A stretch of 64,000 nt of DNA from Halomonas ventosae (GTDB lineage Bacteria > Pseudomonadota > Gammaproteobacteria > Pseudomonadales > Halomonadaceae): assembly GCF_004363555.1 (NCBI RefSeq), contig NZ_SNZJ01000018.1, positions 1-64,000 of the forward strand. Direction: 5' to 3'. Positions 1 to 10,169 of this stretch are shown piece after piece. The translations under genes and the position numbers were made by a program. Numbering within the stretch: position 1 is the first letter of the stretch; each line of letters opens with the position of its first letter. Below the pieces are notes generated by a model. That model worked only from the letters and a program-made list of their open reading frames with translations. It was not told the DNA's origin and ran no database searches.

Positions 1-4
1 CGGG

Positions 5-100
5 CGGCTTGGCGGCTTGGCGGCTTGGCGGCTTGGCGGCTTGGCGGCTTGGCGGCTTGGCGGCTTGGCGGCTTGGCGGCTTGGCGGCTTGGCGGCTTGG
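5..100. repeat. Octanucleotide tandem repeat (12 x CGGCTTGG)
   Basis: Twelve perfect, uninterrupted copies of the 8-bp unit CGGCTTGG. The array ends 8 bp before a parS site and 63 bp before the gmhB start. The period is not a multiple of three, so copy-number change would shift any reading frame crossing it, but no credible gene crosses it within the window. It most likely lies in the intergenic region upstream of gmhB. The left end is close to the window edge, so the full length is unknown. Confidence 0.95.
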
Positions 101-107
101 CAGGAGA

Positions 108-123
108 TGTTCCACGTGAAACA
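108..123 (+). promoter_or_regulatory. parS: parS site 1
   Basis: TGTTCCACGTGAAACA matches the chromosomal parS consensus (TGTTNCACGTGAAACA) at every position. It lies between the octanucleotide repeat and gmhB. It is the presumed loading site for the ParB encoded at 30053-30967. Confidence 0.93.
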
Positions 124-163
124 CTCCTGCACAACGGACAATCCGCCCTAGGAGATCAACACC

Positions 164-739
164 ATGCCCGCAGCCGACAGGCTCGTGATCCTCGACCGAG
201 ATGGGGTCATCAACCGGGACTCCGACGACTACGTGAAGTCCCTCGAGGAATGGATCCCCTACCCTGACGCTGTCGAGGCTATCGCCCGACTCCACCGTGC
301 CGGCTGGACAGTGGCCGTCGCTACCAATCAGTCCGGCATTGCCCGCGGCTACTATGGCGTGGAGGTGCTGGAGGCCATGCATGGTCGGCTCCGCGACCTG
401 GTTCGCGAGGCCGACGGAGAAATTGCCCATATCGCCCACTGCCCCCATGGCCCGGGTGACGACTGTGATTGCCGAAAGCCATTGCCTGGCTTGCTGGAAG
501 AGATTCGGCAGGTCTTGTCGCTGGACAACCTGGAAGGCAGCTGGATGGTCGGCGACAGTCTGCGCGACCTGCAGGCTGGCGAACCCATGGGTTGTCGGCC
601 GGTCCTTGTCCGCACCGGCAAGGGCCGTCGCACGGAGGAAAAGGGGGAAGGGCTACAAGGCGCGATGGTCTTCGATGATCTCGCGGCCTTCGTGGACTGG
701 CTGCTGGCACGGGACGAGAAGGGACAGGCAGCCCAGTAA
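164..739 (+). CDS. gmhB: D-glycero-beta-D-manno-heptose 1,7-bisphosphate 7-phosphatase
   Basis: HAD-superfamily phosphatase that removes the C7 phosphate from heptose bisphosphate during ADP-heptose synthesis for the LPS inner core; cytoplasmic. The 191-residue protein has the catalytic DRDGVIN motif (D11, D13), a TNQSGIARG segment (about 54-62), and the GmhB zinc-binding loop with C93, H95, C101 and C103. The acidic motif MVGDSLRD lies near residue 131. The ATG follows an AGGAG Shine-Dalgarno at 151-155. The gene converges on gyrB, with a strong hairpin between them. In related genomes gmhB sits at the end of a glyQ-glyS group; that part lies outside this window. Confidence 0.93.
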   Translation: MPAADRLVILDRDGVINRDSDDYVKSLEEWIPYPDAVEAIARLHRAGWTVAVATNQSGIARGYYGVEVLEAMHGRLRDLVREADGEIAHIAHCPHGPGDDCDCRKPLPGLLEEIRQVLSLDNLEGSWMVGDSLRDLQAGEPMGCRPVLVRTGKGRRTEEKGEGLQGAMVFDDLAAFVDWLLARDEKGQAAQ

Positions 740-764
740 CCCCGGGAAGACAGTACGCTGAACG

Positions 765-798
765 CGACAAGGCCGGCTTCGAGAAGCCGGCCTTGTCG
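765..798. terminator. Bidirectional terminator between gmhB and gyrB
   Basis: A perfect 15-bp inverted repeat (CGACAAGGCCGGCTT and its complement) with a 4-nt CGAG loop lies between convergent gmhB and gyrB. It carries A-rich and T-rich bases inside the stem but no long T tract. Its position suggests it stops transcription from both sides. Confidence 0.85.
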
Positions 799-827
799 TA
801 CTGTTGGCACTCACTCAGGCAGCGCGA

Positions 828-843
828 TGTTTCACGTGGAACA
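828..843 (-). promoter_or_regulatory. parS: parS site 2
   Basis: TGTTTCACGTGGAACA is the exact reverse complement of parS site 1. It sits in the 59-bp gap between the gmhB/gyrB terminator and the gyrB stop codon. The palindrome extends outward (GCGCGATGTT...AACATCGCGC), so the DNA could also form a hairpin at the gyrB 3' end. Confidence 0.93.
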
Positions 844-857
844 TCGCGCCTCGGCCA

Positions 858-3281
<2,424 letters not shown>

Positions 3282-3289
3282 CTACTCCG

Positions 3290-4405
3290 TCATGAAGTCT
3301 GTCTGTCCAGTGGCAGCAGCTGTCCCTGCCCCGATTCGGAATGTTTCACGTGGAACATCGCCACCTGGGTGTCCGGCTGCCAGAGCCCTGCCAGGGCATC
3401 GGGGTCGACACTGGTGATGAATACCTGGCAGCGCATGCGTTCAAGCCAGCCGCAGAAGACCCGGCGATGCTCGAGATCCAGCTCGGCAGGCAGGTCATCG
3501 ATCAGGTAGATGCAGGTGCGGCCGGTGACCTGCTCGAGCAGGCGCCCCTGGGCCAGCTTGAGGGCACTCACCACCAGCTTCTGCTGGCCGCGGGAGAGCA
3601 CTTCCACCGCCGGACGCTTGCCGAGACGAATACCCAGCTCTGCCCGCTGTGGACCCTGCTGGGTAAAACCCATCTGGCAATCCGTGGCACGGGCATCGCG
3701 AAGGATGTCCGCCAGTTCACGCTTGCGGTCCCAGCCACGCGAGTAGCGCAGCGTCAGCCCGGGCAGCGCGATCAGCTCGGCCAGCGTGTCCTCGAATACC
3801 GGCACGAAACTCTCGGTCCAGTCGCGACGCATGCCATCCAGTCGGTCGCCCCAGTGCACCAGCTCCTGTTCCCACGCATCCAGGGAAGCATCTGTCATTC
3901 TACCATGCCGGAGAAGGGCATTCCGATGTTTCAGCGCGCGTCGGAAGCGTCGCCAGACATCGAGAAAACCATGTTCCACGTGAAACACACCCCAATCGAG
4001 AAACTCGCGCCGCCCGGCCGGCGGGCCCTCCAGGAGACGGAAGGCGTCAGGATTGATCAGCTGCAGCGGCAGGGTCTCGACCAGGCGCGAGACGCGCTCC
4101 AGACGTTCTCCCGCCAGGCGCATCTCAAGCTCACCACCCTCGCGGTGCCGGCGTATGCCGATGGCCATCGCCGGCTCGCCGGCCACGCGGCCGTGCAGCG
4201 TCATGGCGTCGGCATCGTGAGCAATGGCATGACGCAGCTGGCGGGCGCGAAAGGAACGTCCCATGCCCAGGACATGGATGCCCTCCAGCAGGCTGGTCTT
4301 GCCGCTGCCGTTGGCGCCGGTGAAGAGGTTGATGCGTGGACCCGGGGTCAGGTCCACGACCTGCAGGTTGCGCAGGCCATGGAAGGCAAGGCGTTCGAGA
4401 GGCAT
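3290..4405 (-). CDS. recF: DNA replication and repair protein RecF
   Basis: SMC-like ABC ATPase that helps load RecA at ssDNA gaps via the RecFOR pathway. The 371-residue protein has Walker A GANGSGKT (30-37), a signature segment LSRGQQKLVVSALKL and Walker B IYLIDDLPAELD. Two perfect parS sites lie inside the coding sequence, at 3342-3357 and 3972-3987. Both are read as the peptide FHV(E/K)H, so the protein sequence accommodates the ParB sites. The gene lies between dnaN and gyrB, its usual place. Confidence 0.98.
   Translation of the reverse strand: MPLERLAFHGLRNLQVVDLTPGPRINLFTGANGSGKTSLLEGIHVLGMGRSFRARQLRHAIAHDADAMTLHGRVAGEPAMAIGIRRHREGGELEMRLAGERLERVSRLVETLPLQLINPDAFRLLEGPPAGRREFLDWGVFHVEHGFLDVWRRFRRALKHRNALLRHGRMTDASLDAWEQELVHWGDRLDGMRRDWTESFVPVFEDTLAELIALPGLTLRYSRGWDRKRELADILRDARATDCQMGFTQQGPQRAELGIRLGKRPAVEVLSRGQQKLVVSALKLAQGRLLEQVTGRTCIYLIDDLPAELDLEHRRVFCGWLERMRCQVFITSVDPDALAGLWQPDTQVAMFHVKHSESGQGQLLPLDRQTS
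3342..3357 (-). promoter_or_regulatory. parS: parS site 3 (inside recF 3' end)
   Basis: TGTTTCACGTGGAACA is a perfect parS palindrome lying in the last codons of recF, where it encodes MFHVKH. It is one of four sites within the first 4 kb of the window. Confidence 0.92.
3972..3987 (+). promoter_or_regulatory. parS: parS site 4 (inside recF)
   Basis: TGTTCCACGTGAAACA, identical to site 1, lies within the recF coding sequence at the conserved GVFHVEHGF peptide. It would be bound by ParB without disturbing RecF. Confidence 0.92.
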
Positions 4406-4463
4406 CAGGCGAGATCGACCGCGGCGTTGGCGGCACCCGAGACAGGTACCGCCTGCCGGCGCC

Positions 4464-5567
4464 TCAGAGGCGCATCGGCATGACGACGTACATGGCGTCG
4501 CCGCCGCCGGGTTCTTCCATCAGCGCACTGCTGTTGGGATCGGCCAGGGTCATCTGTACCCGATCCTCGTCCAGCACGCTGAGCACGTCGACGAGATAGC
4601 CGACATTGAAGCCGATCTCCATGGCCGGCCCGCTGTACTCGATGGCGACGTTCTCCTCGGCCTCTTCCTGCTCGGGGTTGTTGGCCATCACCCGCAGGTT
4701 GCCCTCCTCGAGATTCAGGCGCACGCCACGGTACTTCTCGTTGGAGAGGATGGCCGTGCGCGACAGCACCTGACGCAGCTCGGCACGGTCGGCGATGAAG
4801 ACCTTGTCACCGCCGCGCGGCACGACCCGCTCGTAGTCGGGGAACTTGCCGTCGACCAGCTTGGACGTGAAGGTGAAGTCGCCGGTGTGGGCACGCACAT
4901 GACTGGCGCCGAGGGTCAGACTGACCGGCTCCTCGCCATCATCGAGCAGCCGCACCAGTTCCAGGACCCCCTTGCGCGGCACGATCAGCTTCTGGGAGGG
5001 CTCCACCTGAATCTCGGCCGGGCGCGAGCAGACGGCAAGCCGATGGCCGTCGGTCGCCACGGTACGCACCAGATTGTTGCCCAGTTCGAGCAGCATCCCG
5101 TTGAGATAATAGCGGACGTCCTGCTGGGCCATCGCGAAGGAGGTCGCATCGATCAGGTGCTTCAGGATGCCCCGCGGCAGGCTGAGCTCCACGTTACCCG
5201 GATCATCCTCGATATTGGGAAATTCGGCCACCGGCAGGGTCGAGAGGGTGAAGCGCGAGCGACCGCTGCGCAGCACCGCCCTCCCCTCCTCGAGGGAAAG
5301 CTGTATCTCGGACTGGTCCGGCAGCGACTTGCAGATGTCCATGAGCTTGCGCGCAGGCACCGTCGCCGAACCAGGCTCCTCCACCAGGCTGGCGGCGGTG
5401 CGGCCGATCAGCTCGACCTCGAGGTCGGTGCCGGTAAGGGAGACCTGGTCCTGGTCGACCTGAATCAGCACGTTGGAGAGTACCGGCAGGGTCTGGCGTC
5501 GCTCCACCACGCCGGCAACCAGCGTCAGCGGGCGCAGCAGCGCTTCTCGGGAGATGGAAAATTTCAT
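4464..5567 (-). CDS. dnaN: DNA polymerase III beta sliding clamp
   Basis: Ring-shaped processivity clamp; a homodimer encircles DNA and tethers Pol III and other partners. The 367 residues match the family length (E. coli 366) and fold as three similar domains. The start MKFSISREALLRPL and the end DAMYVVMPMRL match the family, the latter being the conserved hydrophobic-pocket C-terminus. It lies 61 bp downstream of dnaA and 58 bp upstream of recF in the same orientation, so the dnaA-dnaN-recF-gyrB operon is intact. Confidence 0.99.
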   Translation of the reverse strand: MKFSISREALLRPLTLVAGVVERRQTLPVLSNVLIQVDQDQVSLTGTDLEVELIGRTAASLVEEPGSATVPARKLMDICKSLPDQSEIQLSLEEGRAVLRSGRSRFTLSTLPVAEFPNIEDDPGNVELSLPRGILKHLIDATSFAMAQQDVRYYLNGMLLELGNNLVRTVATDGHRLAVCSRPAEIQVEPSQKLIVPRKGVLELVRLLDDGEEPVSLTLGASHVRAHTGDFTFTSKLVDGKFPDYERVVPRGGDKVFIADRAELRQVLSRTAILSNEKYRGVRLNLEEGNLRVMANNPEQEEAEENVAIEYSGPAMEIGFNVGYLVDVLSVLDEDRVQMTLADPNSSALMEEPGGGDAMYVVMPMRL

Positions 5568-5628
5568 GTCGGCTCCACTACTTGTCCTGGAGGGGTTGAG
5601 GCCGGCGACCCGACCGCTGGTGTTCCGT

Positions 5629-7092
5629 TCAGCTGGTCAACAGCCGCAGCAGATTCTTGTAGTCCTCGCGGATGTCCGCGCTCTCCTCCTGCAACGCCTT
5701 CACCTTGCGGCAGGCATGCAGCACCGTGGTGTGATCTCGACCACCGAAGGCATCCCCGATCTCCGGCAGACTATGGTTGGTCAACTCCTTGGCCAGAGCC
5801 ATGGCGACCTGGCGGGGCCGGGCCACCGAGCGAGAACGACGCTTGGAGAGCAGGTCGGCAAGCTTGATCTTGTAGTACTCGGCCACGGTGCGCTGGATGT
5901 TGTCCACACCGACCTGCTTGTCCTGGAGCGCCAGCAGGTCCTTGAGGGATTCGCGGATGAAATCCTGGGTGATCGTCTTGCCCATGAAGTGGGAGTCGGC
6001 GATCACCTTCTTGAGGGCCCCCTCCAGCTCACGCACGTTGGAGCGGATCTTCTGGGCGATGAAGAAGGCGGCGTCGTGGGGCAGGTCGACCTTGGCCTGG
6101 TCGGCCTTCTTCATCAGGATCGCCACCCGGGTCTCCAGCTCCGGCGGCTCGATGGCCACCGTCAGCCCCCACCCGAAACGCGACTTCAGGCGCTCCTCTA
6201 CCCCACTGATTTCCTTGGGGTATCGATCAGATGTCAGGATCATCTGCTGGCCGCCCTCGAGCAGGGCATTGAAGGTATGGAAGAACTCCTCCTGGGAGCG
6301 CTCCTTGCCCGCGAAGAACTGGATATCGTCGATCAGCAGGGCATCGACGCTGCGATAGAAACGCTTGAAGTCATTGATGGCGTTGAGCTGCAGCGCCTTG
6401 ACCATGTCGGCCACGAAGCGCTCGGAATGCAGGTAAACGACGCGGGCATTCTCGCGTCGCGTTGCCAGGGCGTTACCCACGGCATGCATCAGGTGGGTCT
6501 TGCCGAGGCCGACCCCGCCATAGAGGAACAGCGGGTTGTAGGCGCCGCCGGGATTCTCGGACACCTGGCGGGAAGCGGCCCTGGCCAGCTGGTTCGATTT
6601 GCCCTCGACGAAGGTCTCGAAGGTGAAGTTGGGATTCAGGCCACTGCTGTGCTTGAGGCTCCCCTCCACCTGCACCTGGCGCTCGCCGCCACGCCGCTGG
6701 CCGGCGCCCTCCTCGCGCAGCTGATCGATCTCGCGCTCATCCCCCACATCACCACGCGGAGGCACCTGGACTGCCGGTGCGGCTGGCGCTCGAGTCGCCG
6801 AGACGGGATTGCCCAGCTCGCGAGGTTGAGGGCTCGGCGCCGCGCGGCGACTGCCGACGGTCAGCACCACCTTCGGCGGCTTGGCGGGCGAGAGCTCACG
6901 CATCAGCTCGCTGATCCGCTTGGCATACTTGTCGCTTACCCAGTCACGCACGAAGCGGTTCGGCGCCAGGAGGCGCAACTGGTTGGACTCCCCTTCCTCC
7001 GCCTGCAGCGGGCGGATCCAGGTGTTGAACTGCTGGGAATTCAGTTCATCCTGCAGGGTATCCAGACATTGTTGCCAGAGAGCCAGTGACAC
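5629..7092 (-). CDS. dnaA: Chromosomal replication initiator protein DnaA
   Basis: AAA+ ATPase that binds DnaA boxes and unwinds the origin. The 487-residue protein has N-terminal domain I (1-80), a variable linker rich in P, A, R and E (about 85-150), and AAA+ domain III with Walker [10 protein letters not shown] (192-200) and Walker [10 protein letters not shown]. The C-terminal DNA-binding domain IV carries the signature [19 protein letters not shown]. The gene diverges from rpmH across a 510-bp region with DnaA boxes. One perfect box lies 56 bp upstream of the start codon, consistent with autoregulation. It heads the dnaN-recF-gyrB block. Confidence 0.99.
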   Translation of the reverse strand: MSLALWQQCLDTLQDELNSQQFNTWIRPLQAEEGESNQLRLLAPNRFVRDWVSDKYAKRISELMRELSPAKPPKVVLTVGSRRAAPSPQPRELGNPVSATRAPAAPAVQVPPRGDVGDEREIDQLREEGAGQRRGGERQVQVEGSLKHSSGLNPNFTFETFVEGKSNQLARAASRQVSENPGGAYNPLFLYGGVGLGKTHLMHAVGNALATRRENARVVYLHSERFVADMVKALQLNAINDFKRFYRSVDALLIDDIQFFAGKERSQEEFFHTFNALLEGGQQMILTSDRYPKEISGVEERLKSRFGWGLTVAIEPPELETRVAILMKKADQAKVDLPHDAAFFIAQKIRSNVRELEGALKKVIADSHFMGKTITQDFIRESLKDLLALQDKQVGVDNIQRTVAEYYKIKLADLLSKRRSRSVARPRQVAMALAKELTNHSLPEIGDAFGGRDHTTVLHACRKVKALQEESADIREDYKNLLRLLTS

Positions 7093-7147
7093 GCGACCTC
7101 ACCATTGCATTGAAAACGACCGCCTATTGTATCGTTCAGACGACGGG

Positions 7148-7156
7148 TTATCCACA
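7148..7156 (+). promoter_or_regulatory. DnaA box (perfect consensus)
   Basis: TTATCCACA matches the high-affinity DnaA box exactly. It lies 56 bp upstream of the dnaA start codon, so it may serve both origin binding and dnaA autoregulation. Confidence 0.8.
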
Positions 7157-7476
7157 TGCCCCGCGCCGAGTCGCGGTCTGTGGAAAACCCCTGCGCGACC
7201 CGCACCGAGTGCGTATTCGACAGGTAGAGGCGACCCGCGCAGGTCGCCGCTACCTGCCGGGCGCCAGGGCAGGCAATCCCCGCCGCATCCCCACCTTGTC
7301 CACAGCAATCCTTTATCTCTAACATATTGATTAAAAGAGATTATACGGGCTTGGTCACAATACATATCCCCAATAGTGATAACAGGGCTTGCCCCCTGCC
7401 GGTGATTGCCTGAGGGCGCGACGAGAGGACAGCGGGGTGCCATGCCCGGCCGGCAGCATCGGGACGCACGGAAGAA

Positions 7477-7505
7477 TTGCACCGCGGGCCTGAAATCACT
7501 ACAAT
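7477..7505 (+). promoter_or_regulatory. rpmH promoter
   Basis: A -35 hexamer TTGCAC (7477-7482) and a -10 hexamer TACAAT (7500-7505) are separated by 17 bp. They lie 97 bp upstream of rpmH. This is a good sigma-70 match and would drive rpmH-rnpA and possibly yidC. Confidence 0.7.
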
Positions 7506-7602
7506 TTCCGGTCTTGAACCGAATACCCCCGGGTCCGCCAGCGGCATCCGGATGTCTCCGAATGATCGATTCGTTCCGAAAACCACGTGGGAATAACGAG
7601 TT

Positions 7603-7737
7603 ATGAAACGTACTTTTCAACCCAGCGTCCTCAAGCGCAAGCGCGTGCATGGCTTCCGTGCACGCATGGCCACCAAGAATGGTCGTGCCGTACTGGCCCG
7701 TCGCCGTGCCAAGGGCCGCAAGCGCCTGAGCGCCTGA
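7603..7737 (+). CDS. rpmH: 50S ribosomal protein L34
   Basis: Small basic large-subunit ribosomal protein of 44 residues, the standard length. It starts [19 protein letters not shown] and ends with a run of R/K-rich residues (GRKRLSA). It is the first gene of the conserved rpmH-rnpA pair, with rnpA starting 13 bp downstream. Its promoter is at 7477-7505. Confidence 0.98.
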   Translation: MKRTFQPSVLKRKRVHGFRARMATKNGRAVLARRRAKGRKRLSA

Positions 7738-7750
7738 CCGCGGCCCTCGC

Positions 7751-8167
7751 GTGTCCAGTCAGGGCTATCCCCGGCAGCTGCGACTGCTGACCGCCGGGGA
7801 TTATCGACGTGTCTTCGAAACGGCTGCATTCAAGGTCCACGGCAAGGGGCTGATGGCCCTCGCCTCTCCCAACGAGCGAGGACATCCGCGACTCGGCCTG
7901 ATCTTCAGCAAGAAGAACGTCCGCAGAGCCGTCGACCGAAACCGCCTCAAGCGCATCGTGCGTGAATCCATCCGGCTTCAGCAGCACCGCCTGCCCTCGG
8001 TGGATATCGTGGTGCTGGCAAGACGAGGAGTCCATGAACTGGACAATGCCACCGTGCATCGCCAGCTCCACGGGATGTGGCGTCGCCTGGAGCGAGAGGC
8101 GCGCAGGTCGTCCCCCGGGATGGACTCGCCCAGCCCGGAGAGCGGTAACGCGGGCCGCACACGGTGA
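7751..8167 (+). CDS. rnpA: Ribonuclease P protein component
   Basis: Basic protein subunit that helps the RNase P RNA cleave tRNA 5' leaders. The 138-residue protein begins with a GTG. It has the family pattern of an F-x-x-V-F segment near residue 20 and the RNR signature in VDRNRLKRIVRESIR (about 60-75). The C-terminal tail after about residue 120 is longer than in E. coli (119 residues) and low in complexity. It follows rpmH by 13 bp. The gene normally placed next, yidD, is missing. Confidence 0.95.
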   Translation: MSSQGYPRQLRLLTAGDYRRVFETAAFKVHGKGLMALASPNERGHPRLGLIFSKKNVRRAVDRNRLKRIVRESIRLQQHRLPSVDIVVLARRGVHELDNATVHRQLHGMWRRLEREARRSSPGMDSPSPESGNAGRTR

Positions 8168-8282
8168 CCGGCACCCCAGCGTGCCGGTGCACCCCGGAGC
8201 CGGCATGGACATGACCACTGCCTGCCTCGTTGCGCCCCTCCACGCTGACGCCTCGGATGCAGCCAGCCTGCACGCGTTGTCC

Positions 8283-8301
8283 AGCCTGCCTTCGGCAGGC
8301 T
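8283..8301 (+). terminator. Small hairpin between rnpA and yidC (possible attenuator)
   Basis: AGCCTGCC-TTC-GGCAGGCT is a perfect 8-bp stem with a 3-nt loop followed by TTCGTGT. It lies in the 204-bp rnpA-yidC gap where yidD is normally encoded. The T tract is poor, so it may be a partial terminator or an mRNA processing/stability element. Confidence 0.45.
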
Positions 8302-8371
8302 TTCGTGTATCTCGGGTGGGCGACCTGCGTTGCGCCATCGGAATGTTCACTACCCATCGGGCAGACCCCTC

Positions 8372-10069
8372 ATGGACGTAAAACGACTTCTCCTCGTGAT
8401 TCCCCTGGCGGTACTCGCGTACCTGCTGATCGTGCAGTGGAATCAGGACTACGGACAGGTGACCCCTGAGCCGCAAGCTCCCGCCATCACCAGCAGCGCC
8501 CCGGAAGGGAGCCGCCAGGACCCCGCATCCACGGGCAGCGACGACCTCTCGGTCCCGGCGACTGCCGGCCCGGCGGACGACATGACCGGCGAGATTCCCG
8601 GCGAGCCCGCCGCTGCGTCGGGCAGCCGTGACCTGGTGGCCGTCGTCACCGACGTGCTCGATGTCCGCATCGACCCCCAGGGGGGAGACATCGTCTACGC
8701 GGCGCTGCCGCAGCACCGCTTCAGCCTCGACTCCGAGCGCCCCTATGTGCTGCTCTCCGACAGCGAGGGTCGCAGCTATGTGGCACGCTCCGGCCTTCAG
8801 CTCGAGGGCCACGAGGGCCGCATCACCTTCGCCCCCGAGGCGACCGAATACCGGCTGGGCGAGAACGACGAGCGACTCGAGGTCGACCTTACCGCCGAAG
8901 TGAATGGCGTGGAGGTGATCAAGCGCTTCACCTTCGAGCGTGACAGCTACGCGGTGGACGTGAACTACTACCTGGCCAACAACACCGAGCAGCCCGTCAC
9001 GGCCCGCTTCATCGGCCAGCTGGCCCGCGACAACAGCAGCGACCCCTCCAGCGGACCGGCCCTGGGCATGCAGTCCTTCCTGGGTGCGGCCTACTCCACT
9101 CCGGAGGATCGCTACCTCAAGGTCGACTTCGAGGAGATCCAGGAAGGCGCCTTCAACAACCGCGACGTCGAGGGGGGCTGGGTCGCCATCATCCAGCACT
9201 ACTTCACCTCGGCCTGGGCACCCGCCCAGAACCAGCAGAACCTCTACTACGCCACCACCGACTCCCGCGGTCGCAACGTGGCCGCCTTCGCCGGCCCCAC
9301 CAGCAGCGTGGCCGCCGACGGCGAGGCGACGCTGGGGGCGACCCTCTACATGGGACCCAAGGTGCAGGAGCGACTGGAGGCCGTGGCCCCCCACCTGGAG
9401 CTGACGGTGGACTTTGGCTGGCTGTGGTTCATCGCCAACCCGCTGTTCTGGCTGCTGGACCAGATCCATGACCTGATCGGCAACTGGGGCTGGTCCATCG
9501 TTCTGCTGACCCTGCTGGTGAAGCTGGCCCTCTGGCCGCTCTCCGCCAAGGCCTACAAGTCCATGGCCCGCATGCGCAAGCTTGGCCCTGAGATGCAGCG
9601 CCTCAAGGAGCAGTTCGGCGACGATCGCCAGAAGATGTCCCAGGAGATGATGAAGTTCTACCAGAAGGAGAAGATCAACCCCCTGGGCGGCTGCCTGCCG
9701 ATCCTGGTGCAGATGCCGGTCTTCATCGCCCTCTACTGGATGCTGCTGGAATCCGTGGAACTGCGTCACGCCCCCTTCATGTTCTGGATCCAGGACCTGT
9801 CGGTGAAGGATCCGTACTTCATCCTGCCGATCCTGATGGGCGCCTCGATGTTCGTCCAGCAGATGCTCAACCCGACACCTCCGGATCCGATGCAGGCGAA
9901 GATCATGAAGATGCTGCCGATCGTCTTCACCTTCTTCTTCCTGTGGTTCCCGGCGGGCCTGGTCATCTACTGGGTGGTCAACAACTGCATCTCCATCGTT
10001 CAGCAGTATGCGATCACCCGCAAGATCGAGGCCGACCCGAGTATCGGCAAGGGCATGAAGACCAAGTAG
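8372..10069 (+). CDS. yidC: Membrane protein insertase YidC
   Basis: Inner-membrane insertase that integrates and folds membrane proteins, with or without SecYEG. The 565-residue protein has an N-terminal membrane anchor ([19 protein letters not shown]), a large periplasmic beta domain (about 60-340) and five C-terminal membrane segments. The conserved cytoplasmic loop ends in [20 protein letters not shown]. The ATG at 8372 is chosen because the hydrophobic anchor starts there; an in-frame upstream ATG at 8330 would add a non-conserved tail. It is followed by a terminator and then mnmE. Confidence 0.98.
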   Translation: MDVKRLLLVIPLAVLAYLLIVQWNQDYGQVTPEPQAPAITSSAPEGSRQDPASTGSDDLSVPATAGPADDMTGEIPGEPAAASGSRDLVAVVTDVLDVRIDPQGGDIVYAALPQHRFSLDSERPYVLLSDSEGRSYVARSGLQLEGHEGRITFAPEATEYRLGENDERLEVDLTAEVNGVEVIKRFTFERDSYAVDVNYYLANNTEQPVTARFIGQLARDNSSDPSSGPALGMQSFLGAAYSTPEDRYLKVDFEEIQEGAFNNRDVEGGWVAIIQHYFTSAWAPAQNQQNLYYATTDSRGRNVAAFAGPTSSVAADGEATLGATLYMGPKVQERLEAVAPHLELTVDFGWLWFIANPLFWLLDQIHDLIGNWGWSIVLLTLLVKLALWPLSAKAYKSMARMRKLGPEMQRLKEQFGDDRQKMSQEMMKFYQKEKINPLGGCLPILVQMPVFIALYWMLLESVELRHAPFMFWIQDLSVKDPYFILPILMGASMFVQQMLNPTPPDPMQAKIMKMLPIVFTFFFLWFPAGLVIYWVVNNCISIVQQYAITRKIEADPSIGKGMKTK

Positions 10070-10090
10070 CGCGGTGCTTCTCCCCGACAC

Positions 10091-10118
10091 CCAGACCCCC
10101 GCCTCGGCGGGGGTCTGG
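10091..10118 (+). terminator. Hairpin terminator between yidC and mnmE
   Basis: A 13-bp perfect inverted repeat (CCAGACCCCCGCC and complement) meets at a 2-nt TC centre and is followed by CGTTTG. It lies 22 bp after the yidC stop and 52 bp before mnmE. The U tract is short, so it may only attenuate. Confidence 0.7.
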
Positions 10119-10169
10119 CGTTTGCAGGACCCGACCCGGAGAATGTCCCTTCCAGCTGAGGAGCCGCCG

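Larger units (their letters stand above)
7093..7602. other. dnaA-rpmH intergenic region with DnaA boxes (candidate oriC A)
   Basis: This 510-bp noncoding region separates divergent dnaA and rpmH, the position of oriC in Pseudomonas. It holds one perfect DnaA box, TTATCCACA (7148-7156), and two near-consensus boxes, TGTGGAAAA (7179-7187) and TTGTCCACA (7296-7304). They are followed by an AT-rich stretch at about 7309-7350 that could unwind. The rpmH promoter occupies the right side. A second, box-richer region lies in front of mnmG (26115-26645), so this sequence alone does not settle which is the active origin. Confidence 0.65.

Noticed and set aside
25..267. Open frame across the octanucleotide repeat with a period-8 peptide (AAWRLGGL)
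   Set aside because: The frame exists only because the repeat has no stop codon; it then overlaps gmhB out of frame and has no ribosome site.
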